Below are positions 31,790 to 40,543 of a stretch of DNA of 53,126 nt, piece after piece. Both the position numbers and the translations under genes were made by a program. The notes below the pieces were generated by a model. That model saw only the letters and a list, made by a program, of their open reading frames with translations. It was not told the DNA's origin and did no database searches. Position 1 is the stretch's first letter. Every line of letters starts with the position of its first letter. Source of the stretch: Silicimonas sp. (GTDB taxonomy: Bacteria > Pseudomonadota > Alphaproteobacteria > Rhodobacterales > Rhodobacteraceae); contig JAJDOD010000077.1 in assembly GCA_022340315.1 (NCBI GenBank), positions 1 to 53,126 on the forward strand. The letters are read 5' to 3'.

Positions 31790-33607
31790 ATGCGTTTTGC
31801 CCCCCAGCCGACCTACGATACCAGCGCCTCCGCAGGAGAGTTTGGCGACCTGCCCGAATGGGATCTCTCCGACCTTTACACCAGTCCCGACGCGCCCGAG
31901 TTCAAGCGCGACATGGACTGGCTGGAGAAGGCCTGCGCCGATTTCGCGGCCGACTTCGAGGGCAAGCTGGCGGGTCTGAGCGCCGAACAGATGCTGGATT
32001 GCGTGCTCCGCTACGAAAAGATCGACATGATCGCGGGGCGCATCATGTCGTTTATCGGACTGCGCTACTATCAGAACACGACGGACGCCGAACGTGCCAA
32101 GGCCATGTCCGACGCGCAGGACCGCATTACCACCTTCACGACTCCGCTCGTCTTCTTCTCGCTCGAATTGAACCGCGTCGAGGACGACGTGCTGGGCGGG
32201 TGGTTCGCCGCCAATGCGGATCTTGCACGATACAAGCCTATCTTCGATCGCATGCGCCTGATGCGGCCCTACCAGTTGTCGGATGAGTTGGAGAAGTTTC
32301 TCCACGACCAGTCAACCGTTGGCGCCGCTGCCTGGAACCGGCTCTTCGACGAAACCGTGGCGGGTCTGACCTTCACCGTCGATGGCGAGGAGAAGAGCCT
32401 TGAAGCCACGCTCGACGGTCTCTCGGACCAGAACCGCGACAAGCGCGAAGCCTCGGCCCGCGAGGTTGCTCGCGTCTTCGGCGAGAACGTCAAGCTGTTC
32501 GCCCGCGTTCACAACACGCTCGCCAAGGAGAAGGAAATCGAGGATCGCTGGCGCGGAATGCCGTCGCCCCAGACCGGCCGTCACCTGTCCAATCAGGTCG
32601 AGCCGGAAGTTGTCGAGGCACTCAGGAACGCTGTTGTTGCTGCCTATCCCAAACTCTCCCACCGCTACTACGAACTTAAACGCGGTTGGCTCGGGCTCGA
32701 CATCATGCAAGTCTGGGATCGGAACGCGCCCCTGCCGATGGAAAGTGACCGAAAGATTGGCTGGGACGAAGCGAAAGACACCGTGCTCTCGGCCTACTCC
32801 GCCTTCGACGGCAAGATGGCCGAACTGGCCGAGCCGTTCTTTCAGAAGGGCTGGATCGACGCCGGCGTGAAACCCGGGAAGGCGCCCGGCGCATTTGCGC
32901 ATCCCACGGTCGCGGATGTTCATCCCTATGTGATGCTTAATTACCTTGGAAAGCCGCGCGACGTGATGACCCTGGCGCACGAGTTGGGCCACGGTGTCCA
33001 TCAGCGACTTGCGGCGGCGCAGGGAGAACTGCTGTCATCGACACCACTGACTTTGGCCGAAACGGCGAGCGTCTTCGGCGAGATGCTGACATTCCGTCGC
33101 CTCCTCGCCAACGCGCCCTCTCAGAAAGAACGCAAGGTGCTCCTCGCCTCAAAGGTCGAGGACATGATCAACACCGTCGTTCGTCAGATCGCCTTCTACG
33201 ATTTCGAGTGCAAACTGCACGACGCCCGTCGCCAGGGCGAACTGACGCCCGACGATATCGGCGCGCTCTGGATGAGCGTGCAGGGCGAAAGTCTCGGCCC
33301 GGCCTTTACCTTCATGCAAGGCTACGAGAGCTTCTGGGCCTACATCCCCCACTTCGTTCACTCGCCCTTCTACGTCTACGCCTATGCTTTCGGGGACGGT
33401 CTCGTGAACGCGCTCTACGCCGTCTACGAAGAAGGCGACCCTGACTTCCAGGCGAAGTACTTCGAGATGCTGAAGGCTGGCGGGTCGAAGCACCACAAGG
33501 AACTGCTCGCGCCGTTCGGCCTCGATGCCTCCGATCCGAAATTCTGGGACAAGGGTTTGAGCATGATCTCGGGCCTGATCGACGAGCTTGAAGCGATGGA
33601 GAACTGA
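31790..33607 (+). CDS. pepF: M3-family oligoendopeptidase F (PepF)
   Basis: A 605-residue cytoplasmic zinc metallopeptidase that cuts short peptides. The zinc motif is HELGH (H397, E398, H401), followed by the SSTPLTLAETASVFGEML region carrying the third ligand Glu. The N-terminal half is helical, with DLPEWDLSDLYTSPDAPEF typical of PepF. The C-terminus KGLSMISGLIDELE is also standard. Its stop lies one base before the downstream peroxiredoxin-like gene, so the two are probably co-transcribed. Confidence 0.95.
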   Translation: MRFAPQPTYDTSASAGEFGDLPEWDLSDLYTSPDAPEFKRDMDWLEKACADFAADFEGKLAGLSAEQMLDCVLRYEKIDMIAGRIMSFIGLRYYQNTTDAERAKAMSDAQDRITTFTTPLVFFSLELNRVEDDVLGGWFAANADLARYKPIFDRMRLMRPYQLSDELEKFLHDQSTVGAAAWNRLFDETVAGLTFTVDGEEKSLEATLDGLSDQNRDKREASAREVARVFGENVKLFARVHNTLAKEKEIEDRWRGMPSPQTGRHLSNQVEPEVVEALRNAVVAAYPKLSHRYYELKRGWLGLDIMQVWDRNAPLPMESDRKIGWDEAKDTVLSAYSAFDGKMAELAEPFFQKGWIDAGVKPGKAPGAFAHPTVADVHPYVMLNYLGKPRDVMTLAHELGHGVHQRLAAAQGELLSSTPLTLAETASVFGEMLTFRRLLANAPSQKERKVLLASKVEDMINTVVRQIAFYDFECKLHDARRQGELTPDDIGALWMSVQGESLGPAFTFMQGYESFWAYIPHFVHSPFYVYAYAFGDGLVNALYAVYEEGDPDFQAKYFEMLKAGGSKHHKELLAPFGLDASDPKFWDKGLSMISGLIDELEAMEN

Positions 33608-33608
33608 C

Positions 33609-34163
33609 ATGGCCGCCACACCTCCCGTTTGCGATTTCGGCTGGCAAGCGCCCGCCTTCACTCTTCCCGCGACCGATGGCAAGACCTACAGCCTTGCCGA
33701 CATCTCGGGCGATAGCGGCACGCTGATCATGTTCATCTGCAATCACTGCCCCTATGTCCTCGCCGTCCTTGACAAGATGATCCGCGATGCCCGCGATCTG
33801 CAGGCGCTCGGCATCGGTGTCGCAGCGATTTGCTCGAATGACGCGACCACGCACCCGTCCGACAGTTTCGACAACATGAAGCGGATGGCGGAAGACAAAG
33901 GCTTCTCCTTCCCGTATCTCCACGACGAAGATCAGTCCGTCGCCCGCGCCTATGATGCGGTATGCACGCCGGACTTCTTCGGCTTCGATGCCAAGGGAGG
34001 GCTGCAGTATCGCGGCAGGCTCGACGCCTCTCGCGCCTCCCGAGCGCCCGCCGATCTGCGGCGCGATCTTTACGAGGCCATGAAGCAGATTGCGGAGACG
34101 GGGCAGGGCCCGCAGGATCAGATCCCGTCGATGGGCTGCTCGATCAAGTGGAAGGCCGCCTGA
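33609..34163 (+). CDS. Peroxiredoxin/thioredoxin-like protein
   Basis: A 184-residue AhpC/TSA-type thioredoxin-fold protein: APAFTLPATDGKTYSLADI, then FICNHCPYV with C-x-x-C at about residues 41-44. A second Cys lies in YDAVCTPDFFGFD. The CNHCPY motif marks the redoxin group of thiol-disulfide exchangers or peroxidases. It has no signal peptide. The ATG at 33609 follows GGAG and is one base after the pepF stop. It ends one base from a convergent gene. Confidence 0.88.
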   Translation: MAATPPVCDFGWQAPAFTLPATDGKTYSLADISGDSGTLIMFICNHCPYVLAVLDKMIRDARDLQALGIGVAAICSNDATTHPSDSFDNMKRMAEDKGFSFPYLHDEDQSVARAYDAVCTPDFFGFDAKGGLQYRGRLDASRASRAPADLRRDLYEAMKQIAETGQGPQDQIPSMGCSIKWKAA

Positions 34164-34164
34164 G

Positions 34165-34689
34165 TTACCGAAGATCCAGCCGTGTCGAGATCTTGCCGCT
34201 CAAGCTCTTGCAGTCGGTCGTGTCCGTGCGCGAGAACAGGCGGGGCCGCCGGCAAACTTCGCCCGTGATGACCGCCACCAGACGCCCGATCCTGCCCCAT
34301 GCCTCCAGTTCGACGACCTGCAACCTGGGCGATGTCGGTGCATCCCGGCTGGTCCAGAGCGGACCGGCAAGGCCGCTTGGCGTGTAAAGGATTTCGATGG
34401 CAATCGGGGCATCGCCGTCCGCGTACTGGCCCCTGAACTGCGCGTCGATGCTCAGCACGTCCTTGCTGGTGAACGCTGCGACCGGGTGTCCTTGCAGGAC
34501 CAATTCGGCAAGGTAGGGCTTCTGTTCCCACGTCGCAGTCGAGACGCTCTTGCCGCCCTGCTCGAATGTGATCGTGTGCCAGACCCGTTCCTCGCCATCA
34601 AGAAATGCCGTGATGCGACCCAACTCTTCCGCTCCGGCCAACGCCGGCAGCAACGCCAAAAGGGTGCCGATGGGCAGCAGGCGTCTCAT
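34165..34689 (-). CDS. Exported protein of unknown function coupled to znuB
   Basis: A 174-residue protein with a signal peptide (residues 1-22, ending LAGAEE). A beta-rich domain follows, with a WHTITFEQGGKSVSTATWEQKP block, and two cysteines near the C-terminus (TGEVC and DTTDC). It matches no family that I recognise. Its ATG overlaps the znuB stop as ATGA. Regulation by Zur and a periplasmic role linked to zinc uptake are inferred from that coupling alone. Confidence 0.78.
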   Translation of the reverse strand: MRRLLPIGTLLALLPALAGAEELGRITAFLDGEERVWHTITFEQGGKSVSTATWEQKPYLAELVLQGHPVAAFTSKDVLSIDAQFRGQYADGDAPIAIEILYTPSGLAGPLWTSRDAPTSPRLQVVELEAWGRIGRLVAVITGEVCRRPRLFSRTDTTDCKSLSGKISTRLDLR

Positions 34690-35477
34690 GACGATTTCCG
34701 CGACAGGACCGAACATCCCACGAAGAAGAACGCCGCCGCGCAGACGATCGAGGGGCCGGCAGGCGTGTCGAATATCCAGGCCGCCCAGAGACCGAGGAGA
34801 GCCGAGAGCGCTCCTACGCCCGCCGCCGCCTGCGCCATGCGCTCGGGTGTCGAGGCAAGGGGCCGCGCGGCCGATGCCGGAATGATCAGCAATGCCGAGA
34901 TCAGAAGCGCACCAACCACCTTGATCGCGACCGCGACCACGACCGCAAGCGCCAGCGTCAGCAACAGTTGCTCGCGGCGCGCATCAATCCCCGCCGCCAG
35001 CGCGAGGTCTTCGTTCAATGTCGATGACAAGAATGCGTCCCAGCGCCAAACGATGAGCGATATCACCAGGGCCGTGCCCCCCCATATCACCGCCAGGTCC
35101 CCGCGGCTGACGGCAAGTATGTCTCCGAACAGGAAGGCCTCGATGTCGATGCGCACCCCTTCAAGGAACGATACGGCGACAAGGCCGGCGGCAAGCGCCG
35201 AATAGGCGGCGACCGCAAGCGCGGCATCCGCCGATTGCGCTGCATCCCTCCACCCGACAAAGAGCGCCATCGCCATTGCCATCAGCAGCACACCGACGAA
35301 AACCGGCAGGCCGCTGGCCAAGGCCAGGGCGACACCAAGGATCGCTGCATGAGCCGTCGCATCCCCGAAGAATGCCATCCGTCTCCAGACAATGAAGCAG
35401 CCTAGCGGTGCGGCGGAAATTGCAACGCCCACACCGGCCAGCGCCGCCCGAACCAGGAAACCGTCCAACAGGCTCAT
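34686..35477 (-). CDS. znuB: Zinc ABC transporter permease ZnuB
   Basis: A 263-residue membrane permease of the ABC-3 family with about eight hydrophobic segments. FIVWRRMAFFGDATAHAAILG (residues ~28-48) and GALLISALLIIPASAARPLA (~201-220) are standard. It forms the zinc channel of ZnuABC. Its ATG lies 4 bp inside the end of znuC and its end overlaps the next gene's start. Confidence 0.95.
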   Translation of the reverse strand: MSLLDGFLVRAALAGVGVAISAAPLGCFIVWRRMAFFGDATAHAAILGVALALASGLPVFVGVLLMAMAMALFVGWRDAAQSADAALAVAAYSALAAGLVAVSFLEGVRIDIEAFLFGDILAVSRGDLAVIWGGTALVISLIVWRWDAFLSSTLNEDLALAAGIDARREQLLLTLALAVVVAVAIKVVGALLISALLIIPASAARPLASTPERMAQAAAGVGALSALLGLWAAWIFDTPAGPSIVCAAAFFFVGCSVLSRKSS

Positions 35478-36208
35478 CCGTGATCGTGCCCGGCGTGGTC
35501 ATGCGCGTGATCGTGCTCGTGCCGGTACAGAGCCAGCGCACCTTTCGTGCCGGTCCCGAAGAGCGCGCGATATTCGGGTGCGCCGGCGACATGTTCGGGC
35601 GTTCCGTGGCAGCAGACATGGCCGTTGAGGCAGATCACCCGATCGCTTGCCGCCATGACCACATGAAGTTCGTGGCTCACCATCATCACAGCGCATCCCA
35701 GTACCTGCCGTACCTCGGCGATCATCGTGTAGAACTCCGCCGATCCGGGCTGATCCAGACCTTGCGTCGGTTCGTCGAGCAGGAGCAGGTCGGGTTTGCC
35801 GACCAGGGCGCGCGCCAGCAGCACACGCTGCAACTGGCCTCCCGACAGATCGGTGATCTGCCTGTCCGTCAGGGCTTCAGCCCCCGTTCGTGTCAATGCG
35901 GCTTCGGCCTCTTGCCGTCCAATCTTCTTAGGCAAATCAAGAAACCGCCCTACAGTCATGGGAAGCGTCCGGTCGATGGCAAGTTTCTGCGGGACGTAAC
36001 CGATTCTCAGACCTGGTCTCTTGGTGATCCGTCCGGCCACGGGCTTCACCGCGCCCAGGATCGCGCGCAGAAGCGTCGTCTTTCCCGATCCGTTTGGGCC
36101 GACCACCGTCACGATCTCGCCTGGTGCGATCTTCAGGTCGACCCCGTGCAGAACGGTGTCGCCGCCGTGGCGCAGGTCTATCCCCGCCATTTTCACCAGG
36201 GCGGTCAT
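35474..36208 (-). CDS. znuC: Zinc ABC transporter ATP-binding protein ZnuC
   Basis: A 244-residue ABC ATPase with Walker A GPNGSGKTT (residues ~34-42), signature LSGGQLQRVLLARAL and Walker B LLLLDEPTQGLD. A His-rich C-terminal tail (EHDHAHDHAGHDHG) suits a zinc role. The ATG at 36208 overlaps the zur stop as ATGA and is favoured over one five codons upstream. It powers zinc uptake with ZnuB and ZnuA. Confidence 0.95.
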   Translation of the reverse strand: MTALVKMAGIDLRHGGDTVLHGVDLKIAPGEIVTVVGPNGSGKTTLLRAILGAVKPVAGRITKRPGLRIGYVPQKLAIDRTLPMTVGRFLDLPKKIGRQEAEAALTRTGAEALTDRQITDLSGGQLQRVLLARALVGKPDLLLLDEPTQGLDQPGSAEFYTMIAEVRQVLGCAVMMVSHELHVVMAASDRVICLNGHVCCHGTPEHVAGAPEYRALFGTGTKGALALYRHEHDHAHDHAGHDHG

Positions 36209-36675
36209 GTCTCGCCCCTGCAATTCGGACAGACGCCGACAGCCTCGACCACCGCGCGCTCGATCTTGAAGCCCGTCGTTTCGGCGACCTTGCCCAGGCG
36301 TCCGCTTGCGGCGTCCGATTGCGCCTCGGCCACCGCGTCGCAGATACGGCAGAGCAGAAATGACGGGTCATGCTCGATGCCCGGATGCGCACAGGCGACG
36401 AACGCGTTCAACCGTTCGATCCGGTGGGCAAATCCATGCTTCACCAGGAAATCCAGCGCGCGATAAGCAACGGGAGGCTGGGCCGCAAAGCCGTTCTTCG
36501 CCAGGATCTCCAGGATGTCGTAGGCCCCCAGCGCCCGGTGCTCGCCAAGCAGTATCTCCAGAACGCGCCGCCGTGCAGGGGTAAGCTGCAGTCCCGCTGT
36601 ACGGCAATAGTTGTCTGCCGCCTCGACGGAGGTCGAGATGCAGTCCGCGTGATTGTGATGCTCGAAACCGATCAT
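36205..36675 (-). CDS. zur: Zinc uptake regulator Zur (Fur family)
   Basis: A 156-residue Fur-family repressor that senses zinc. The winged helix includes LTPARRRVLEILLGEHRALGAYDI and PVAYRALDFLVKHGFAHRIE. Metal sites include HNHADC near the start, AHPGIEH, CRIC (C-x-x-C) and C-terminal CPNC (C-x-x-C). The paired C-x-x-C motifs form the structural zinc site. It starts 13 bp from the Zur-box palindrome and leads the zur-znuC-znuB operon, so it is probably autoregulated. Confidence 0.93.
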   Translation of the reverse strand: MIGFEHHNHADCISTSVEAADNYCRTAGLQLTPARRRVLEILLGEHRALGAYDILEILAKNGFAAQPPVAYRALDFLVKHGFAHRIERLNAFVACAHPGIEHDPSFLLCRICDAVAEAQSDAASGRLGKVAETTGFKIERAVVEAVGVCPNCRGET

Positions 36676-36688
36676 TCGCTGTTGATAT

Positions 36689-36701
36689 GTTATACTATAA
36701 C
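36689..36701. promoter_or_regulatory. Zur box between zur and znuA
   Basis: GTTATA-C-TATAAC is a perfect dyad inside a wider TGATATGTTATACTATAAC stretch. It lies in the 65-bp gap between divergent zur and znuA. It resembles the alphaproteobacterial Zur consensus, centred on TGTTATANNATAACA. One site could control both directions. Confidence 0.8.
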
Positions 36702-36740
36702 GATTAGCAAGGCCCGAGCATTGTTCAGGAGCTTGCCGTC

Positions 36741-37655
36741 ATGCGCCATATCCTCGCTTTCATTGCCGCCTCCCTTGCTGCGCCCTCGACTGCGGATGCG
36801 CCGAAAGTTGCCGCCGATATCCTGCCTGTTCACAGCCTCGTGGCGCGTGTGATGGAGGGCGTGGGAGCGCCCGAGCTCATCTTGCCCCCTGGCGCAGACC
36901 CGCACGGCTATTCGATGCGCCCGTCCGAAGCTGCGGCACTTGAAGAGTCCGACGCCGTGTTCTGGATCGGTCCCGCCTTGACCCCGTGGCTGGAGAAGCC
37001 GCTGAGTGTTCTGTCCGGGAAAGCCGAAAGGGTCGCGCTTCTCGACGCGCCAGGAACTGTGTTGCGCGAGGTGTCCGAAGATGGCGACGCGCTCCAGGAC
37101 GAGCATGGCGACGCGGATCACGACGAACATGACCACGGCCCCATTGATTCCCATGCCTGGCTCGACCCTGTAAATGCCCGAACCTGGATTGCGATCATCG
37201 CAGATACACTGTCGTCCATCGACCCCGAGAACGGAGATGCCTACCGGGCGAATAGCGCCGATGCCCAGGCCGAACTTGATGAGTTGGTCGGGGCGATGAC
37301 CCATTCGCTTGCCCCCTCGAAAGGCCAACGCTTCGCTGTCTACCACGACGCCTATGGGTATCTTCAGGCGCGTTTCGGATTGGAGGATGCCCTGTCCCTG
37401 CTGTCTCACGAGGCCGAAAGGCCATCGCCTGCGCGAATCGGTCAACTACGTGAAATCGTGAACAAAGAGGGCATCGAGAGGGTTTTCGTTGAACCAAACG
37501 TCAACGTCGGACTTCTCGAGGCCGTCATCGAGGGCGCTCCGGTAACGATATGCCAGATAGACCCGATTGGCGTGAGTATCGCCGCAGGGCCCAGTCTTTA
37601 TTGGCAGATGATGACTGATCTCGCGGAAACAATCGGTTCTTGCGGCAACCCCTGA
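36741..37655 (+). CDS. znuA: Zinc-binding periplasmic protein ZnuA
   Basis: A 304-residue cluster-9 binding protein with a short signal sequence (residues ~1-20). Zinc ligands fit the DILPVHSLVARVM, GADPHGYSMRPS and IDSHAWLDP histidines. A His/Asp-rich loop (EHGDADHDEHDHG, residues ~120-132) is typical of ZnuA. YHDAYGYLQARFGLE carries a later His. AGGAG precedes the ATG. It diverges from zur and delivers zinc to ZnuB. Confidence 0.94.
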   Translation: MRHILAFIAASLAAPSTADAPKVAADILPVHSLVARVMEGVGAPELILPPGADPHGYSMRPSEAAALEESDAVFWIGPALTPWLEKPLSVLSGKAERVALLDAPGTVLREVSEDGDALQDEHGDADHDEHDHGPIDSHAWLDPVNARTWIAIIADTLSSIDPENGDAYRANSADAQAELDELVGAMTHSLAPSKGQRFAVYHDAYGYLQARFGLEDALSLLSHEAERPSPARIGQLREIVNKEGIERVFVEPNVNVGLLEAVIEGAPVTICQIDPIGVSIAAGPSLYWQMMTDLAETIGSCGNP

Positions 37656-37727
37656 ACCCGCGCGGGCACCATTTTCTCCTCATATCGGTCGAGACAACTC
37701 GACCCCCAATTGACTCATGGCAAGCGA

Positions 37728-37748
37728 TTTTGCCACAGTTTTGCCACA
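37728..37748 (+). repeat. Tandem direct repeat TTTTGCCACA upstream of the AraC gene
   Basis: Two identical 10-bp copies, 37728-37737 and 37739-37748, are spaced 11 bp apart, one helical turn. They end 27 bp before the AraC ATG. AraC-family proteins often bind direct repeats at this phasing, so an autoregulatory operator is likely. A TTTTTGCC variant occurs near 38707 in the gap before the binding-protein gene. Confidence 0.55.
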
Positions 37749-37775
37749 AACTGCCTGGGGGTAGGGGTACTAGTG

Positions 37776-38657
37776 ATGTCATTGCCGCGTTTGACGGTGC
37801 TGCCGCAGCCAGTGCGCGCAGAGCCGTTGGCTTCGCGTATTTCGATGCCTCAACCGGTCGTTGCGCCGGTTGAGATTTCTTCCGTTGCGCGCATGGTGCA
37901 GGGTGGCCGGTGGCGTACCGAAGCCATGCGCAGCTACGATCGTCCGGTTCTGATCTGGTTCACACGCGGTCAGGGGCGGCTGACCGTTGCCGGTCGCAGC
38001 AGCGGGTACGGCCCGCACAATCTCGTCTTTCTGCCGAAACAGACCATGCACGGGTTCACGACGATGGGCCCGGTGCTCGGGTCGGTGGTGTTTCTTCAGG
38101 ACGATCCCAACTACGACTGGCCAGTTGAGCCGATCCATCACCGTATCCACGAGTCGCAGCAACAGCGCGAGCTGACCGGAATGATCGAGGCGATGCAGCG
38201 CGAGATGGCAACGGGCGATGAGAACACCAACCGCGCGCTCGCCTATCACGCGGGTCTTTTGTCGGTCTGGCTTGCCCGGACCACCGAGGCCTACGCCCGG
38301 CTTCCCAATCAATCCCCCGCTACCCGTCTCGATACTGCGGCGCACAGGCTGGCCGAGGCCTTCACGGCCCTTGTCGAACGGGATTTCAGGAATCCCGCAG
38401 GCGTCCAGCATTATGCCAGCCTTCTGGGTGTTACGCCCACACATCTCAGCCGCGTGTGCCGGAAAGTGGCTGGCCGCCCAGCTCTCGACATCCTGACTGA
38501 TCGCCGGCACTTCGAGGCGCGCAGACTGTTGCGAGACACGAACATTCAGATTGCCGAGATTTCGCGCCAGTGCGGTTACGCCTCGGCAGCCTATTTCACG
38601 CGCGCGTTCCGCTCGCGCAGTGGTCAGAGTCCCTCGGAGTTCAGAAACGGCGGCTAA
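37776..38657 (+). CDS. AraC-family regulator linked to the peptide ABC transporter
   Basis: A 293-residue AraC-type regulator. The N-terminal part is cupin-like (VLIWFTRGQGRLTVAGRS). The C-terminal double HTH has GVQHYASLLGVTPTHLSRVC (residues ~209-228) and IAEISRQCGYASAAYFTRAF (~258-277). An ATG at 37776 is chosen, with a GTG one codon earlier also possible. It precedes the importer by 175 bp on the same strand. The 175-bp gap holds a likely promoter region but no confident -10/-35 could be read. Its ligand may be the imported solute. Confidence 0.9.
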   Translation: MSLPRLTVLPQPVRAEPLASRISMPQPVVAPVEISSVARMVQGGRWRTEAMRSYDRPVLIWFTRGQGRLTVAGRSSGYGPHNLVFLPKQTMHGFTTMGPVLGSVVFLQDDPNYDWPVEPIHHRIHESQQQRELTGMIEAMQREMATGDENTNRALAYHAGLLSVWLARTTEAYARLPNQSPATRLDTAAHRLAEAFTALVERDFRNPAGVQHYASLLGVTPTHLSRVCRKVAGRPALDILTDRRHFEARRLLRDTNIQIAEISRQCGYASAAYFTRAFRSRSGQSPSEFRNGG

Positions 38658-38832
38658 TGCCCGGCCAACGTCGTTTTTGGGCCGGCGAACTGTCGCTTTT
38701 ATCCACTTTTTGCCGGAAGCCACCGTTGACCCTCGGACGGTGACATGAAGATATGGGACCGGATGACGGTGCGCCAAAACGACAACGGCCAATACAAGCG
38801 CCGCAGGACATGTGTCACAGGGAGTTGAGAAC

Positions 38833-40482
38833 ATGAGCACGAATGTTGAGACGCGGATTCACCCCGCGGCGCAAATGCACGCCGATGAGTATCGCGAAGG
38901 CAAGATCAGCCGTCGCGAGTTCCTGACCCGCGCGACCGCACTCGGCGTCGCCGCGACCACCGCCTACGGCATGATCGGAGCGAAACCTGCGCGCGCCGAA
39001 GCACATGCCCAAACAGGTGGCACGCTTCGCATCCAGACACTTGTGAAAGCGATGAAGGAACCACGCGCCTATGACTGGTCCGAGGTCGGAAACCAATCGC
39101 GCGGCATCATCGAATATCTCGTCGAATACAACGCGGACGGCACTTTCCGGGGCATGCTGCTCGAAGACTGGACCGTGAACGACGACGCGACCGAGTATGT
39201 TCTGAACCTCCGCAAGGGTGTAAAGTGGCACGACGGGACCGACTTCACCGCCGCCGATGTGGTGCGCAACATAGAAGGCTGGTGCGACTCGACCGTTGAA
39301 ACCAACTCGATGTCCGCGCGAATGACCGCGCTCCAGGAAGACGGCAAGGCACGCGCAGGCGCGATTACGGCCACGGACGACCACACAGTTGTCCTGCAAC
39401 TCAGCCAGCCTGATATCGCGATCATCGCGAACCTGTCCGACTATCCGGCGGCAATCGCGCACGCCGATCACGACCACGAAGCGCCCTACGACACATGGAT
39501 CGGCACCGGGCCCTACAAGGGTGTCACGCTGGAGGTCGGTGTCCAGTGCATCATGGAGCGCGCCGATCAGCCCTGGTGGGGAACCGAGATTTTCGGCGGC
39601 CCGTACCTCGACCGGATCGAGATGATCGACTTCGGCAACGACCCGGCCGCCTGGGTCGCCGCCGCCGAAGCCGAGGAAGTGGACCTCTTCTACGAAACCG
39701 TCGGCGACTTCATCGACATCATGGACTCGATCGGCTGGAGCAAGACCGAGGCGGTTACCGCCGCGACGCTGGTTTTCCGCCCCAACCAGGTGGCCGAGAT
39801 GGATGGCAAGGTTGTCTACGGCGATGCCCGCACACGGCGCGCGCTAGCGATGGCGGTCGACAACAGCATCTGCCTCGAACTTGGCTACTCCAACCGCGGA
39901 ACGCTTGCCGAGAACCATCACGTCTGCCCGATCCATCCCGCCTATGCCGACATTGGCGCGCCGGTCTATGACCCGGCGGGCGCGAAGGCGCTGATGGAAG
40001 AGGCTGGCATGGGCGATTTCGAGCACGAACTGATCACCGTCGACGACGACTTCGAGCGCAACACCGGCGACGCCGTCGCTGCCCAGCTTCGAGACGCCGG
40101 AATTCCCGTCAAGCGGACCGTATTGCCTGGGGCCACGTTCTGGAACGACTGGACGAAGTACCCGTTCTCGGCCACCACATGGAACCACCGCCCGTTGGAG
40201 GTGCAGGTGCTGTCGCTCGCCTATCGCACCGGTGAAGCCTGGAACGAGAGCGCCTTCTCGAACGCCGAGTTCGATGGCCTGATCAACGAAGCTCTCGCCA
40301 TCGCCGACGCCGACAAGCGCAGCGAGGTCATGGCGAAGGTCGAACAGATCATGCGGGACGAGGGCGTTATCATCCAGCCCTACTGGCGGTCGCTCTACAA
40401 CCACAACCGCGGTGACGTGGTCGGAGCTGCCAAGCACCCGGCGCACGAGTTCCACTTCTACAAGTTCGGGTTCGCTGCCTGA
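38833..40482 (+). CDS. ABC transporter substrate-binding protein (family 5), Tat-exported
   Basis: A 549-residue peptide/nickel-type binding protein. A Tat signal with SRREFL (R27-R28), Ala-rich hydrophobic core and AKPARA cleavage region replaces the usual Sec signal. Family-5 motifs follow: [41 protein letters not shown]-like and [10 protein letters not shown], plus GTGPYKG. The solute is unknown; Tat export suggests folding or cofactor loading before export. GGGAG precedes the ATG. It is followed by a strong hairpin and two permeases. Confidence 0.93.
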   Translation: MSTNVETRIHPAAQMHADEYREGKISRREFLTRATALGVAATTAYGMIGAKPARAEAHAQTGGTLRIQTLVKAMKEPRAYDWSEVGNQSRGIIEYLVEYNADGTFRGMLLEDWTVNDDATEYVLNLRKGVKWHDGTDFTAADVVRNIEGWCDSTVETNSMSARMTALQEDGKARAGAITATDDHTVVLQLSQPDIAIIANLSDYPAAIAHADHDHEAPYDTWIGTGPYKGVTLEVGVQCIMERADQPWWGTEIFGGPYLDRIEMIDFGNDPAAWVAAAEAEEVDLFYETVGDFIDIMDSIGWSKTEAVTAATLVFRPNQVAEMDGKVVYGDARTRRALAMAVDNSICLELGYSNRGTLAENHHVCPIHPAYADIGAPVYDPAGAKALMEEAGMGDFEHELITVDDDFERNTGDAVAAQLRDAGIPVKRTVLPGATFWNDWTKYPFSATTWNHRPLEVQVLSLAYRTGEAWNESAFSNAEFDGLINEALAIADADKRSEVMAKVEQIMRDEGVIIQPYWRSLYNHNRGDVVGAAKHPAHEFHFYKFGFAA

Positions 40483-40493
40483 GCTTGCTCATC

Positions 40494-40518
40494 GCGGGCC
40501 GCGTCCATCGCGGCCCGC
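40494..40518 (+). promoter_or_regulatory. Strong intergenic stem-loop between binding protein and permease
   Basis: A perfect 10-bp GC stem, GCGGGCCGCG with CGCGGCCCGC, closes TCCAT. It starts 12 bp after the binding-protein stop and ends 25 bp before the permease ATG. No T-run follows. Such stem-loops in importer operons protect the upstream mRNA or attenuate readthrough, so the binding protein is made in excess. Confidence 0.7.
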
Positions 40519-40543
40519 ATGACTTGACGCGAATGGAGGGTTC

